NCBI GenBank assembly: GCA_963734595.1
Contig: CAVTHV010000026.1
Location: 1-64,000, forward strand
DNA length: 64,000 nucleotides
Origin: CAKKQX01 sp963734595
GTDB lineage: Bacteria > Pseudomonadota > Gammaproteobacteria > Burkholderiales > SG8-41
Direction: 5' to 3'
The notes beneath the pieces were generated by a model. The model was not told the origin of the DNA and made no database searches. It saw only the letters and a program-made list of their open reading frames with translations. Position numbers and translations under genes: made by a program. Each line of letters opens with the position of its first letter. Positions within the stretch are counted from its first letter, which is position 1. Positions 55,963 to 64,000 of this stretch are shown piece after piece.

Positions 55963-57017
55963 TAATCGGGGTACATGCGGCCGGGGTTGAGGATACCCGC
56001 CGGGTCGAGCGACTGTTTGAGCCGCTGGTGCAGTTTCATCAACGCCGGCGGCAGCGGGTGAAACACCCCCGCTGCTTTGTCGCCGCCGCGGAACAGCGTG
56101 GCGTGCCCGCTGCCGATCTGCGCCGCCGCGCGCACGGTCGCCGCATCCGCATCGGACCGGAGCCAGCGCAGCGCACCGCCCCATTCGATCAATTGCGGGC
56201 CCGGCAGATTGAGCGGCGGTGTGGTGGATTTGAGCGACAGGCGCCATAGCGGCTGCGGCTGTTGGAAGAAGGCGGACTGCTGGTCGCGCAGATCGCGCCA
56301 GAACGCCGCGCCGTCAGCGACTTCCTCGCCGCCCAGTTTTTCGCGCGCGGCGCGCACCGCGGCCACGGCGCCGGAAAGCCGCACGTAAAGCAGGTTGTCG
56401 ACGTGACAGGTCGCGGACAGCGGCAGCGGTTTCCCCGCCCATTCATTCATCAGCGCAATGGCCTCGGCCGCAGACTGCTCGCGGCGCAGCGTGAGTTCGG
56501 CGGCGGGCAGGGGCAGGGTCTTGAGCGAGACTTCGAGTATCACCCCCAGCGTGCCCAGCGAACCCGTCATCAGGCGCGAGATATCGTAACCGGCGACGTT
56601 CTTCATGACCCGGCCGCCGAACCTGAGATCGGAACCCCTGCCGTCGAGCATGCGCACGCCGAGCACGAGATCGCGTGCCGCGCCGGCATAGGCGCGGCGC
56701 GGACCGGACAGCCCGGCGGCGATGCAGCCGCCGAGCGTTGCCGGCCCGCCGAAGTGCGGCGGCTCGAAAGCCAGCATCTGGCCTTTGTCGCGCAGCGCGG
56801 ACTCGATCTCGGCCAGCGGCGTGCCGGCGCGCGCGGTGAGCACGAGTTCGGTGGGTTCGTACTCGATCACGCCGCGGTAAGCGGACGTCCCCAGCGTTTC
56901 GCCGCGCAGCGGCCCGCCGTAGAAATCCTTGCTGCCGCCGCCGCGTATGCACAGCGGCGTCTTGTGGTTGGCGGCCTCGCGGATCGTGTGCGCGAGTTGA
57001 TCAATAATTTCAGACAT
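55959..57017 (-). CDS. glcE: Glycolate oxidase FAD-binding subunit
   Basis: 352 residues, the normal GlcE length. The FAD-binding PCMH domain has CIRGGGSKDFYGG, VLTARAGTPLAEIESALRDK and PHFGGPATLGGCIAAGLSGP, then RVMKNVAGYDISRLMTGSLG; the end is DPAGILNPGRMYPDY. ATG 57,017 starts MSEIIDQLAHTIREAANHK; an open frame continues upstream but through repeat R11. The start codon overlaps the end of R11 and the stop lies in R10, so the gene is bracketed exactly by two inverted elements. It has no recognisable ribosome site of its own. Confidence 0.93.
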   Translation of the reverse strand: MSEIIDQLAHTIREAANHKTPLCIRGGGSKDFYGGPLRGETLGTSAYRGVIEYEPTELVLTARAGTPLAEIESALRDKGQMLAFEPPHFGGPATLGGCIAAGLSGPRRAYAGAARDLVLGVRMLDGRGSDLRFGGRVMKNVAGYDISRLMTGSLGTLGVILEVSLKTLPLPAAELTLRREQSAAEAIALMNEWAGKPLPLSATCHVDNLLYVRLSGAVAAVRAAREKLGGEEVADGAAFWRDLRDQQSAFFQQPQPLWRLSLKSTTPPLNLPGPQLIEWGGALRWLRSDADAATVRAAAQIGSGHATLFRGGDKAAGVFHPLPPALMKLHQRLKQSLDPAGILNPGRMYPDY

Positions 57018-57201
57018 TAGCCGCCAAGGCTTCGCCAAGGATCGCCAAGACGCCAAGGACGCCAAGAGAATCAAAATAATAGTCGAAAATTCCGACACGC
57101 GGATGATGTCCATTACTGCGTTCATTTTGCCGACCTTCGATGCCTTTATGAAATATTTCAGTTTGGCTTTTCTTGGCGTGCTTGGCGGCCTTGGCGGCTA
57201 A
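57017..57201. repeat. Inverted-repeat element R11 (inverted copy of R10) between glcD and glcE
   Basis: The left arm TTAGCCGCCAAGGCTTCGCC continues with more GCCAAG nonamers; the right arm CTTGGCGTGCTTGGCGGCCT ends GGCGGCTAA. The spacer contains TTATGAAATATTTCAGTTTG, whose reverse complement is shared with R10 (GCGAAATATTTCATAAATGC), so this is a true inverted copy of R10 including the core. The end overlaps the glcE ATG. Confidence 0.92.
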
Positions 57202-57205
57202 AGAG

Positions 57206-58697
57206 TCAGAAACGGGGTAAATCCGGAAACTTGTCCTGCCCCGCATGCACGTGCATGTGGCCGAACTCGACGCAGCGGCGCAGCGTCGGCACGGCCTTGC
57301 CCGGGTTGAGCAGCGTGTGTTCGTCGAACGCCTGTTTCACGGCATGGAAGGTTTCGAGCTCCAGCGGACGGAACTGCGCGCACATCGCGTTGATTTTCTC
57401 GACGCCGACGCCGTGCTCGCCGGTGATGGTGCCGCCGACGTCGATCGACAGCTTGAGGATTTTCGCGCCGAACTCCTCGGTCTTCTCGAGTTCTCCGGGC
57501 TGGTTCGCATCGTAGAGGATCAGCGGGTGCAGGTTGCCGTCGCCGGCATGGAACACGTTCATGCAGCGCAGGCCGTATTCCTGCGACAGATCGGCAATCG
57601 CATTGAGCACGCGCGACAACGCCTTTCTCGGGATCGTGCCGTCCATGCAGTAGTAATCAGGGGACACCCGCCCCGCGGCGGGGAAGGCGGCCTTGCGCCC
57701 GGCCCAGAAGCGCCCCCGCTCGGCCTCGTCCCGGGAAACGCGGACTTCGGAGGCGCCGCTCGCCTGCATCACGGCTTTCATGCGCTCGATCTCTTCCGCG
57801 ACTTCCTGGTCGTTGCCGTCGGCTTCGCACAGCAGGATGGCCGCGGCATCGAGCGGGTAACCGGCGTTGACGAACGGCTCGACCGCGCCGGTGGTGATTT
57901 TGTCCATCATTTCGAGGCCGGCGGGAATGATGCCGGCGGCGATGATGTCGGCCACCGCCTGGCCGGCTTTCGTCACGTCGTCGAACGCAGCCAGTATGCA
58001 CTGCGCGCGCTCCGGTTTGGGCAGCAGCCGCACCGTGATTTCGGTGACGACGCCGAGCATGCCTTCGGATCCGGTCATCAGCGCCAGCAGATCGTAGCCC
58101 GCCGCGTCGAGGCCGTCGCCGCCGATCTCGAGCAGCTTCGCCCTCGATGGTGATGACGCGCAGCTTCATGATGTTGTGCACGGTCAGCCCGTACTTGAGG
58201 CAGTGCATGCCGCCGGCGTTTTCGGCGACGTTGCCGCCGATCGAGCACGCGATCTGGGACGAGGGATCGGGCGCGTAATAAAGACCGTACGGCGCGGCGG
58301 CCTCCGAGATCGCCAGATTGCGCACGCCGGGCTGCACGCGCGCGGTGCGCGAGGGTTTGTCGATTTCCAGGATGCGCATCAACCGGGCGAGCGACAGCAG
58401 CACGCCGTTGCCCAGCGGCAGCGCGCCGCCGGAGAGCCCGGTGCCGGCGCCGCGCGCCACCACCGGCACGCGCCGGTCGTAGCAGGTCTTGAGGATGCGC
58501 TGCACCTGCTGCTCGTTTTCAGGCAGCGCGACCACCATCGGCACCTGGCGATAGGCCGACAGCCCGTCGCATTCATAGGGTTTGACGTCTTCCTGCTCGA
58601 AGAGCACCGCCGATTCGGGCAGAAAAGCACGCAGCGCATGCGCCACTTCGCGCTGGCGCACGAGATCGACAGCCGCCTGTTCAGCAATCGCAGTCAT
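57206..58697 (-). CDS. glcD: Glycolate oxidase catalytic subunit, frameshifted
   Basis: About 497 residues. The FAD domain reads VPVVARGAGTGLSGGALPLG, SSQIACSIGGNVAENAGGMH; the catalytic C-terminal domain has RFWAGRKAAFPAAGRVSPDY, NVFHAGDGNLHPLILYD and TGEHGVGVEKINAM, then NPGKAVPTLRRC. It oxidises glycolate to glyoxylate. An indel near 58,140 joins VITIEGE to TGSEGMLGVV. ATG 58,697 begins MTAIAEQAAVDLVRQREVAH. First gene of the glc operon. Confidence 0.92.
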
Positions 58698-58827
58698 GAT
58701 TCAATTCTAGCAAACCACCTGTTCAAAGCGGCGCTGCGGGAGCGGAATCCGCCGCATGACGGCAATTACGATAAGAAACAAAGGGTAAGGGACGACCATA
58801 TGCCGCGATTGGCGGAGCAGGCGGAAA

Positions 58828-59446
58828 TCAATGCGCCGCACGGGCCCATCCCGGTATGCTCAGTGCGGTCAGTATGAGTTCGGCGGACAGCGCGGCCAGT
58901 ATCATTCCCATGACCTTGACCAGGATCGCCGCGCCGTTTTTTCCGATGATGCGCAGGATAGGGTCGGCCAGCAGCATCAGCACCCAGGTGATCAGGAGTA
59001 CGCCGAGCATGATGGCCGCAGTCGTCGCCTGGGATGCGATGCCGTATACGTCGTTGTCGGTCAGCAAAATCACCGCCATGATCGCACCCGGGCTTGCGAT
59101 CGACGGCACGGCAAGCGGAAATACCGCGATGTCGTGACCGGGTTCAGGCTGGCCGGGTGCCGTGCACAGTGTCGCCGAAGATCATCTGCAGGCCGAACAG
59201 GAACAGGATCGCGCCCCCCGCGACCTCCAGTGAATTGAGCTTGATGCCCATGCCGTCGAGAATGACCTGGCCGATGACGATGGAGGACAGCAGGATGGCC
59301 GCGGAGTAGGCGATGGCTTTGGCGGCGGTTTTCCTGCGCTCCGCGGGTGCAACGCCTGCGGTGATCGCGGCAAACAGCGCCAGGGTGCCGATGGGATCGA
59401 TCGTTGCCCAGAGGATCAGGACGTCCTGTATGGATTTCTCGAGCAT
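58828..59446 (-). CDS. MarC-family membrane protein, frameshifted
   Basis: About 205 residues with six TM helices: IQDVLILWATIDPIGTLALF, YSAAILLSSIVIGQVIL, GGAILFLFGLQMIFGDTVHG, then after an indel near 59,140 SIASPGAIMAVILLTDND and LGVLLITWVLMLLADPILRI. The WATIDPIGTLALF and P-SIASPGAI motifs define the MarC/UPF0056 family. Its transport substrate is unknown; it is no longer thought to be a drug pump. Lies between two oxidase genes. Confidence 0.9.
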
Positions 59447-59475
59447 GTGGCGCGCTCCCGTGTGAGCTGCGTGGG

Positions 59476-60873
59476 TCAGATGCGGATGACTTTACCCGGA
59501 TTGAGCAGGTTGTGCGGGTCGAGCGCGTTTTTGATCGCGCGCATGACCGAAACCGCATCGCCGTGCTCGGCGTCCAGGAAATCGAGCTTGCCGAAGCCGA
59601 TGCCGTGTTCGCCGGTGCAGGTGCCGCCCATGCTCAACGCGCGCTCGACCACGCGCCGGTTGAGGGCGTCGGCTTCCTCGCTGTCGGATGGCTTGTCGGG
59701 ATCGACCAGCACCACGAGGTGGAAATTGCCGTCGCCGACATGGCCGAAAAGCGCGACCGGCATCGAGACCCCGGCGATGTCCTCGTTGGATGCGGCGATG
59801 CATTCGGCGAGCCGCGAGATCGGCACGCACACATCGGTCGAGAACGCGCGGTTGCCGGGCCGCAGCTTGCGGCACGCCGGGTAGGCTTCGTAACGCGCCT
59901 GCCACAGGCGGGTGCGGTCTTCCTGTTGCGTGGCCCACTCGAAATCCATGCCGCCGAGTTCCCTCGCGATCTGCTGAACGGTTTCCGCCTGTTCGGCAAC
60001 GCTCGCCGCGGTGCCGTGAAACTCGCAGAACAGCATCGGCGCTTCGCGCAGGCCGAGCTTGCTGACGCGGTTCACCGCCCGGATGGTGAGCGCGTCCAGC
60101 AGTTCGCAGCGCGCGATCGGCACGCCGATCTGTATGGTCTGGATCACGGTGCGCACCGCGGCGTCCACGGAAGGGAACGCGCACACCGCCGCCGACACCG
60201 CTTCCGGCTGCGGGTGGAGCCGCAGCGTGACTTCGGTGATCAGGCCGAGCGTGCCTTCGCTGCCGACGAACAGCCGCGTCAGGTCGTAGCCGGCGGCGGA
60301 CTTGCGCGCGCGGCCGCCGGTGTGGATCACGCGGCCGTCGGCGAGCACCACGGTCAGCCCCATCACGTTCTCGCGCATGGTGCCGTAGCGCACGGCATTG
60401 GTGCCCGAGGCGCGGGTCGCGGCCATGCCGCCGAGCGTGGCGTCGGCGCCGGGATCGATCGCGAAGAAGAGCCCCGTGCCGTTCAGATGCTGGTTCAGCT
60501 GCATGCGCGTGACGCCGGCTTCCACGGTCGCGTCGAGGTCGTCGGCGTTGACCGCGAGGATGCGGTTCATGCGCGTGAGGTCGACGCTCACCCCGCCGTG
60601 AAGCGCGAGCACATGGCCTTCGAGCGAACTGCCGGCGCCGAATGCGATGACGGGAACATCGTGCTGGCCGCAGAGCGTGACGATCTCCGCGACTTCCGCG
60701 GTGGTTTCGGGATAGACGACGGCGTCGGGCGGCGCGATGTCGTGCGCCGACTCGTCCTTGCCATGCTGCTCGAGTATCGCGGCGCCGGTGGAGACCCGGT
60801 TGCCGAATTTAGCCTGCAGCGCGGCCAGCAGGGCGGCGGGAAGCGGTTTGCGCAGTGGCTCCGGGGAGTTCAT
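59476..60873 (-). CDS. FAD-binding oxidoreductase (GlcD/D-lactate dehydrogenase-like)
   Basis: 465 residues, a second member of the VAO/PCMH family. FAD-binding PVIAFGAGSSLEGHVLALHG, DPGADATLGGMAATRASGTN, KSAAGYDLTRLFVGSEGTLG; C-terminal FGHVGDGNFHLVVLVDPDKP and TGEHGIGFGKLDFLDAEHGD with the metal-binding His pair. It resembles eukaryotic-type D-lactate dehydrogenases that use cytochrome c. Unlike glcD it has no E and F partners. ATG 60,873 was chosen over a TTG at 60,882. Probable substrate: D-lactate or a related 2-hydroxy acid. Confidence 0.93.
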   Translation of the reverse strand: MNSPEPLRKPLPAALLAALQAKFGNRVSTGAAILEQHGKDESAHDIAPPDAVVYPETTAEVAEIVTLCGQHDVPVIAFGAGSSLEGHVLALHGGVSVDLTRMNRILAVNADDLDATVEAGVTRMQLNQHLNGTGLFFAIDPGADATLGGMAATRASGTNAVRYGTMRENVMGLTVVLADGRVIHTGGRARKSAAGYDLTRLFVGSEGTLGLITEVTLRLHPQPEAVSAAVCAFPSVDAAVRTVIQTIQIGVPIARCELLDALTIRAVNRVSKLGLREAPMLFCEFHGTAASVAEQAETVQQIARELGGMDFEWATQQEDRTRLWQARYEAYPACRKLRPGNRAFSTDVCVPISRLAECIAASNEDIAGVSMPVALFGHVGDGNFHLVVLVDPDKPSDSEEADALNRRVVERALSMGGTCTGEHGIGFGKLDFLDAEHGDAVSVMRAIKNALDPHNLLNPGKVIRI

Positions 60874-60880
60874 GGAAGAC

Positions 60881-60966
60881 AATGGACAGGATTAGACAGG
60901 ATTTACAAGATTGATTGGATGTTTCTGATTTAATCCTGATCATCCTGTTAATCCTGTCTATTGGTT
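60881..60966. repeat. Inverted-repeat element R12 (CAGGATT nonamer family)
   Basis: The left arm CAATGGACAGGATTAGACAG then GATTTACAAGATTG faces the right arm CATCCTGTTAATCCTGTCTA and TTG. The unit CAGGATTAG-ACAGGATTT-ACAAGATTG has a 9-nt period. It lies between the oxidase start and the glxR stop and could form a long hairpin. Confidence 0.85.
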
Positions 60967-60978
60967 TTATTGCTCGCG

Positions 60979-61863
60979 CTACTTTGCGACTTCGTGGTTC
61001 GCCATTTTTTCGAGCGCGCGCACCAGCGCCGAATGGTCCCACTTCGCGCCGCCGTGCGCGGCGCAGGCGTTGAACAGTTCCTGCGCCGTGGCGGTGTTGG
61101 GCAGCGACATGCCCATCGCGCGCGCGCCGGAGAGCGCGAGCGAGAGATCCTTCTGATGCAGCTCGATGCGAAAGCCGGGATCGAAGGTGCGCTTGATCAT
61201 GCGCTCGCCGTGCACTTCGAGAATGCGCGAGGCGGCGAAGCCGCCCATCAGCGCCTGGCGCACTTTCGCGGGATCGGCGCCGGCCTTGGAGGCGAACAGC
61301 AGCGCTTCGCCCACGGCCTCGATGTTGAGCGCGACGATGATCTGGTTGCACACCTTGCAGGTCTGGCCGTCGCCGTTGCCGCCGACCAGCGTGATGTTCT
61401 TGCCCAGCAGATCGAAGACCGGCTTCACCTTGTTGAAGGTCGCCTCGCTGCCGCCGACCATGATGGTGAGCGCCGCATTCTTCGCGCCGACCTCGCCGCC
61501 GGAGACCGGCGCATCGAGATAGTCGCATCCTAGTCCGTTGATTTTATTAGCATATTGTTTGGTCTCGATAGGCGAGATCGAACTCATGTCGACCACGATT
61601 TTGCCTTTCGATAACCCTTCGGCGACGCCGTTCGCGCCGAACAGCACTTTTTCGACGTCGGGCGTATCGGGCACCATGGTGATGATGATGTCGGCTTTCT
61701 GCGCGACTTCCTTCGCGCTGGCGCACGCCTTGCCGCCGGCGTCGGTGAGTTCCTTGGGCACGCCGCTGCGGGAATGGAGGAACAGCGTGTGTCCGCCCTT
61801 GATGAGGTTCGCCGCCATGGGCTTGCCCATGATGCCGAGGCCGATGAAACCGATGTTGCTCAT
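60979..61863 (-). CDS. glxR: 2-hydroxy-3-oxopropionate (tartronate semialdehyde) reductase
   Basis: 294 residues of the beta-hydroxyacid dehydrogenase family. N-terminal NAD(P) loop IGFIGLGIMGKPMAANLIKG; substrate motif DAPVSGGEVGAKNAALTIMV; catalytic Lys in GQTCKVCNQIIVALNIEAVG; cofactor clamp HQKDLSLALSGARAMGMSLP. It reduces tartronate semialdehyde, made from glyoxylate by Gcl, to glycerate, so it follows glycolate oxidase in the same pathway. GGAG precedes ATG 61,863. Other hydroxyacid dehydrogenases share these motifs, so the substrate is a strong inference from context. Confidence 0.88.
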   Translation of the reverse strand: MSNIGFIGLGIMGKPMAANLIKGGHTLFLHSRSGVPKELTDAGGKACASAKEVAQKADIIITMVPDTPDVEKVLFGANGVAEGLSKGKIVVDMSSISPIETKQYANKINGLGCDYLDAPVSGGEVGAKNAALTIMVGGSEATFNKVKPVFDLLGKNITLVGGNGDGQTCKVCNQIIVALNIEAVGEALLFASKAGADPAKVRQALMGGFAASRILEVHGERMIKRTFDPGFRIELHQKDLSLALSGARAMGMSLPNTATAQELFNACAAHGGAKWDHSALVRALEKMANHEVAK

Positions 61864-61895
61864 GTCATTTCTCCGTCGATTGAAGATCAAATTCT

Positions 61896-62075
61896 GCCAC
61901 AGAGGTCACAGAGAACACAGAGGAGAATCCTTCAACAAAAACAGCGAATACAGAGGAATCAATGCGGATAAGCCGGAATGCGGTGCGTCACGCTTGATTG
62001 TTTACTTGCCATTCTAAGTTCATCCAATCCTGGTGGTTGGATTTTTTTCTCCGTGTTCTCTGTGTCCTCTGTGGC
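61896..62075. repeat. Inverted-repeat element R13 (ACAGAGG nonamer family)
   Basis: The left arm GCCACAGAGGTCACAGAGAA then CACAGAGG faces the right arm CTCCGTGTTCTCTGTGTCCT ending CTGTGGC. The period is 9. The right arm lies inside the coding frame of the TRAP permease gene and gives it a GHRGHREHGEK tail. Confidence 0.87.
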
Positions 62076-63960
62076 CAGATGGGTTTTGTTTTTGTCCGGC
62101 CAGCATCTGGCTGGCGATGACGACGCCGAGCAATACCGCGCCGATCAGGTCGCTGGCAAGGCCCGGCTTGATCAGCAGCAGCGCGGCGGCCACCAGCAGC
62201 ACGCGTTCCCAGATGCGCGCTTCGCGCAGCAGATACCCGAACAGCCCCGCCGCCAGGCACATGGTGCCGATGGTGGCGGAGATGAAGGAGTGCAGGATTT
62301 CAGGCCATGTGCCGATCATCAGCAGCGACGGCTCGAACACGAACATGAACGGCACGATGAATCCCGTCGCGCCGACACGCACCGCCTCCCAGCCCGACGC
62401 CCACAGGTCGGTCTTGGCGAGGCTGGCCGCGGCGTAGACCGCGAGCGCGACCGGCGGCGTGATCGCCGACAGGATCGCGAAATAAAAAGCAAACATGTGG
62501 GCGGCGGGCGGAATCGCGCCGAGCTTGATCAACGCCGGGACCAGCAGCGACACCATGACGATGTAGGCCGGCGTGGTCGGCATGCCCATGCCGAGCACGA
62601 TGCCGGCGACCGCGGTCAGCACGAGCGCGAGCGGCAGCAGGTTTTGCGACAGGCCCACGACGATTTGCGTGAACACGATGCCGAGCCCGGTGATGGTCAC
62701 GCAGCCGATGACGATGCCGGCGCAGGCGCAGGCCATGGCCACCGACAGCGTGTTCCTCGCGCCTTCCTCGAGCGCCTCGAGCACGTTGCGCCAGGTGATG
62801 CCCTCGCGCGTGACCTTCTTCAGCATCGCGATCGGCAGGCAGATCAGCGCGCCCGCGAGCGCGCACAGCGGGGCGGAGTAGCCGAGCGTCAGGCCGATGA
62901 AAATGAGCACGATGGGGATGAACAGGTGGCCGCGCTCGGAGAGCACGCGTCCCAGGCGCGGCAGTTCGCTCTTGGGCACGCCGTGCAGGCCGCGGCGCTT
63001 GGCTTCGAAATGCACGGAGAAGAATACGGCGACGTAATACAGGAACGCCGGGATCGCCGCCCACAGCGCGACCTGGGCGTACGGCACGGCCATGAATTCC
63101 GCCATCACGAAGGCCGCGGCGCCCATGACGGGCGGCATGATCTGGCCGCCGGTCGACGCGGTGGCTTCGACCGCCGCCGCAAACGCCGGACGGAAGCCGG
63201 TGCGCTTCATCAGCGGGATGGTCAGCGGCCCGTCAACCATCACGTTGGCGACCGCGCTGCCGGACACGGTGCCGAACAGGCTGGAAGAGATCACCGATAC
63301 CTTGCCCGGCCCGCCCGCGGTGTGTCCGGTGATCGACAGCGCAAAATCCATGAACAGCTGCCCGGTGCCGCTTTTCTCCATGAACGCGCCGAACAACACG
63401 AACAGCATCACGTACGACGCGGACACGCCGAGCGTCGAGCCGAAAATGCCTTCGGTCGACAGGTAGAGCTGCTCCATCAGCACGGGCAGCTTGACGTGGG
63501 TGAAAACGGCGGCATAGATCAGGAAGCACAGCGCGGTGATGGGCAGCGCCCAGCCGAGCACGCGGCGCGTCGCCTCGAGGATGACGAAGACCGCGACGAA
63601 GGTGTAGATGCGGTCCCAGACGGTGAGATCGTCGATGTAGATGATGCGGTTGATCACATACTGGTAATTGATGAAGATGTGCAGGATGAAGCCCCACGAG
63701 GCGAGCAGCAGCACGGCGTCGGCGATGCGCCAGGCCGGGCCGCCGGCGGGCTTGAAGGGGTAGAGCAGGAACACCAGCGTCAGCGCGAACAGCAGGTGGA
63801 TGCCGCGGAAGATCATCGCTTCCGGCGGGCCGAAGCCGGCCACGTACATGTGGTACAGCGACATCGCGACCGCAATGACCGCGATGGCTGCCTTGAGCGC
63901 CGCCGCCTGCGGCTGCGTCACGGCTTTTTCTTCCGAGATGACTTTGACTTCCGAGACCAT
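62020..63960 (-). CDS. TRAP transporter fused permease (DctQM-type)
   Basis: 646 residues: a four-helix small-subunit part (ALKAAIAVIAVAMSLYHMYV to LEATRRVLGWALPITALCFL) fused to the large permease with GVSASYVMLFVLFGAFMEKS, STGGQIMPPVMGAAAFVMAE, VAGIVLGMGMPTTPAYIVMV and AITPPVALAVYAAASLA. It uses a sodium gradient to import a substrate delivered by a TAXI-type receptor, which is probably just upstream of the window. AGGGAG precedes ATG 63,960. The last 20 codons (after AGQKQNPS) are derived from repeat R13. Confidence 0.94.
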   Translation of the reverse strand: MVSEVKVISEEKAVTQPQAAALKAAIAVIAVAMSLYHMYVAGFGPPEAMIFRGIHLLFALTLVFLLYPFKPAGGPAWRIADAVLLLASWGFILHIFINYQYVINRIIYIDDLTVWDRIYTFVAVFVILEATRRVLGWALPITALCFLIYAAVFTHVKLPVLMEQLYLSTEGIFGSTLGVSASYVMLFVLFGAFMEKSGTGQLFMDFALSITGHTAGGPGKVSVISSSLFGTVSGSAVANVMVDGPLTIPLMKRTGFRPAFAAAVEATASTGGQIMPPVMGAAAFVMAEFMAVPYAQVALWAAIPAFLYYVAVFFSVHFEAKRRGLHGVPKSELPRLGRVLSERGHLFIPIVLIFIGLTLGYSAPLCALAGALICLPIAMLKKVTREGITWRNVLEALEEGARNTLSVAMACACAGIVIGCVTITGLGIVFTQIVVGLSQNLLPLALVLTAVAGIVLGMGMPTTPAYIVMVSLLVPALIKLGAIPPAAHMFAFYFAILSAITPPVALAVYAAASLAKTDLWASGWEAVRVGATGFIVPFMFVFEPSLLMIGTWPEILHSFISATIGTMCLAAGLFGYLLREARIWERVLLVAAALLLIKPGLASDLIGAVLLGVVIASQMLAGQKQNPSGHRGHREHGEKNPTTRIG

Positions 63961-64000
63961 GTCGCTCCCTGGCCTGATGTAAAACGGGGCGGTTGCGCCG

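Noticed and set aside
1..64000. tRNA, rRNA, CRISPR, phage or insertion-sequence genes
   Set aside because: I looked for cloverleaf ends, transposase motifs and phage genes on both strands and saw none that I could support.

Overview
The window reads as two unrelated genomes joined near position 6,075. Bases 1 to about 6,075 look like a rapidly growing mycobacterium or close actinobacterium: a HAD hydrolase coupled to a formylglycine-generating enzyme, an alpha/beta hydrolase fused to a class III cyclase, an SRPBCC protein divergent from two SDR genes across a KstR-type palindrome, and the front of an AI-2E transporter. Bases from about 6,075 to the end look like a betaproteobacterium of the Burkholderiales type: Bug/TctC receptors, FadL, many c-di-GMP enzymes, GlcDEF, a fused TRAP permease, and a dense family of intergenic repeats that is absent from the left part. 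Genes on both sides are cut at the join, so it is most likely an assembly chimera.

Layout of the right part. 6-17 kb: c-di-GMP genes (two diguanylate cyclases on +, one on -, a STAS-like protein, FadL, and a roughly 1,800-residue Cache/PAS/GAF/GGDEF/EAL protein). 17-24 kb: SRAP, hydrolase and many small envelope or stress proteins (PLDc_N, lmo0937-like, BON lipoprotein, glycine-zipper lipoprotein), with FNR-type palindromes. 24-28.4 kb: a LysR gene behind a yybP-ykoY (Mn2+) riboswitch, divergent from a P2A-type cation ATPase followed by a universal stress protein. 28.4-34 kb: a translationally coupled methyltransferase/DUF2917/GFA set, an AraC regulator, and DUF3124 and Sel1 proteins. 34-37.5 kb: a cyclase-like/PEGA protein with a Ser/Thr kinase, then DsbB and a DsbA-like protein. 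37.6-43.5 kb: an enolase-superfamily gene divergent from two TctC receptors, a UGSC-family selenoprotein with an in-frame UGA and a SECIS-like hairpin, and its conserved partner. 43.7-49 kb: a second giant MASE3/PAS/GAF/GGDEF/EAL protein. 49-64 kb: MFS, MaoC hydratase, PEBP, cyclic-nucleotide-binding protein, orphan DNA methylase, glycolate oxidase glcD-glcE-glcF with repeat elements between the genes, MarC, a second GlcD-like oxidase, tartronate semialdehyde reductase and a TRAP permease.

About thirty genes carry single-base frameshifts, on both sides of the join and some in homopolymers, so most are probably consensus errors and are annotated as reconstructed genes. Working themes of the right part are c-di-GMP and oxygen-linked signalling, uptake and oxidation of small organic and hydroxy acids (glycolate to glyoxylate, TctC, TRAP), and thiol/selenol redox chemistry. 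The strongest novel leads are the UGSC selenoprotein locus, the manganese riboswitch in front of a LysR gene, and the modular 9-nt-period repeat family that forms inverted-repeat elements exactly at gene ends.
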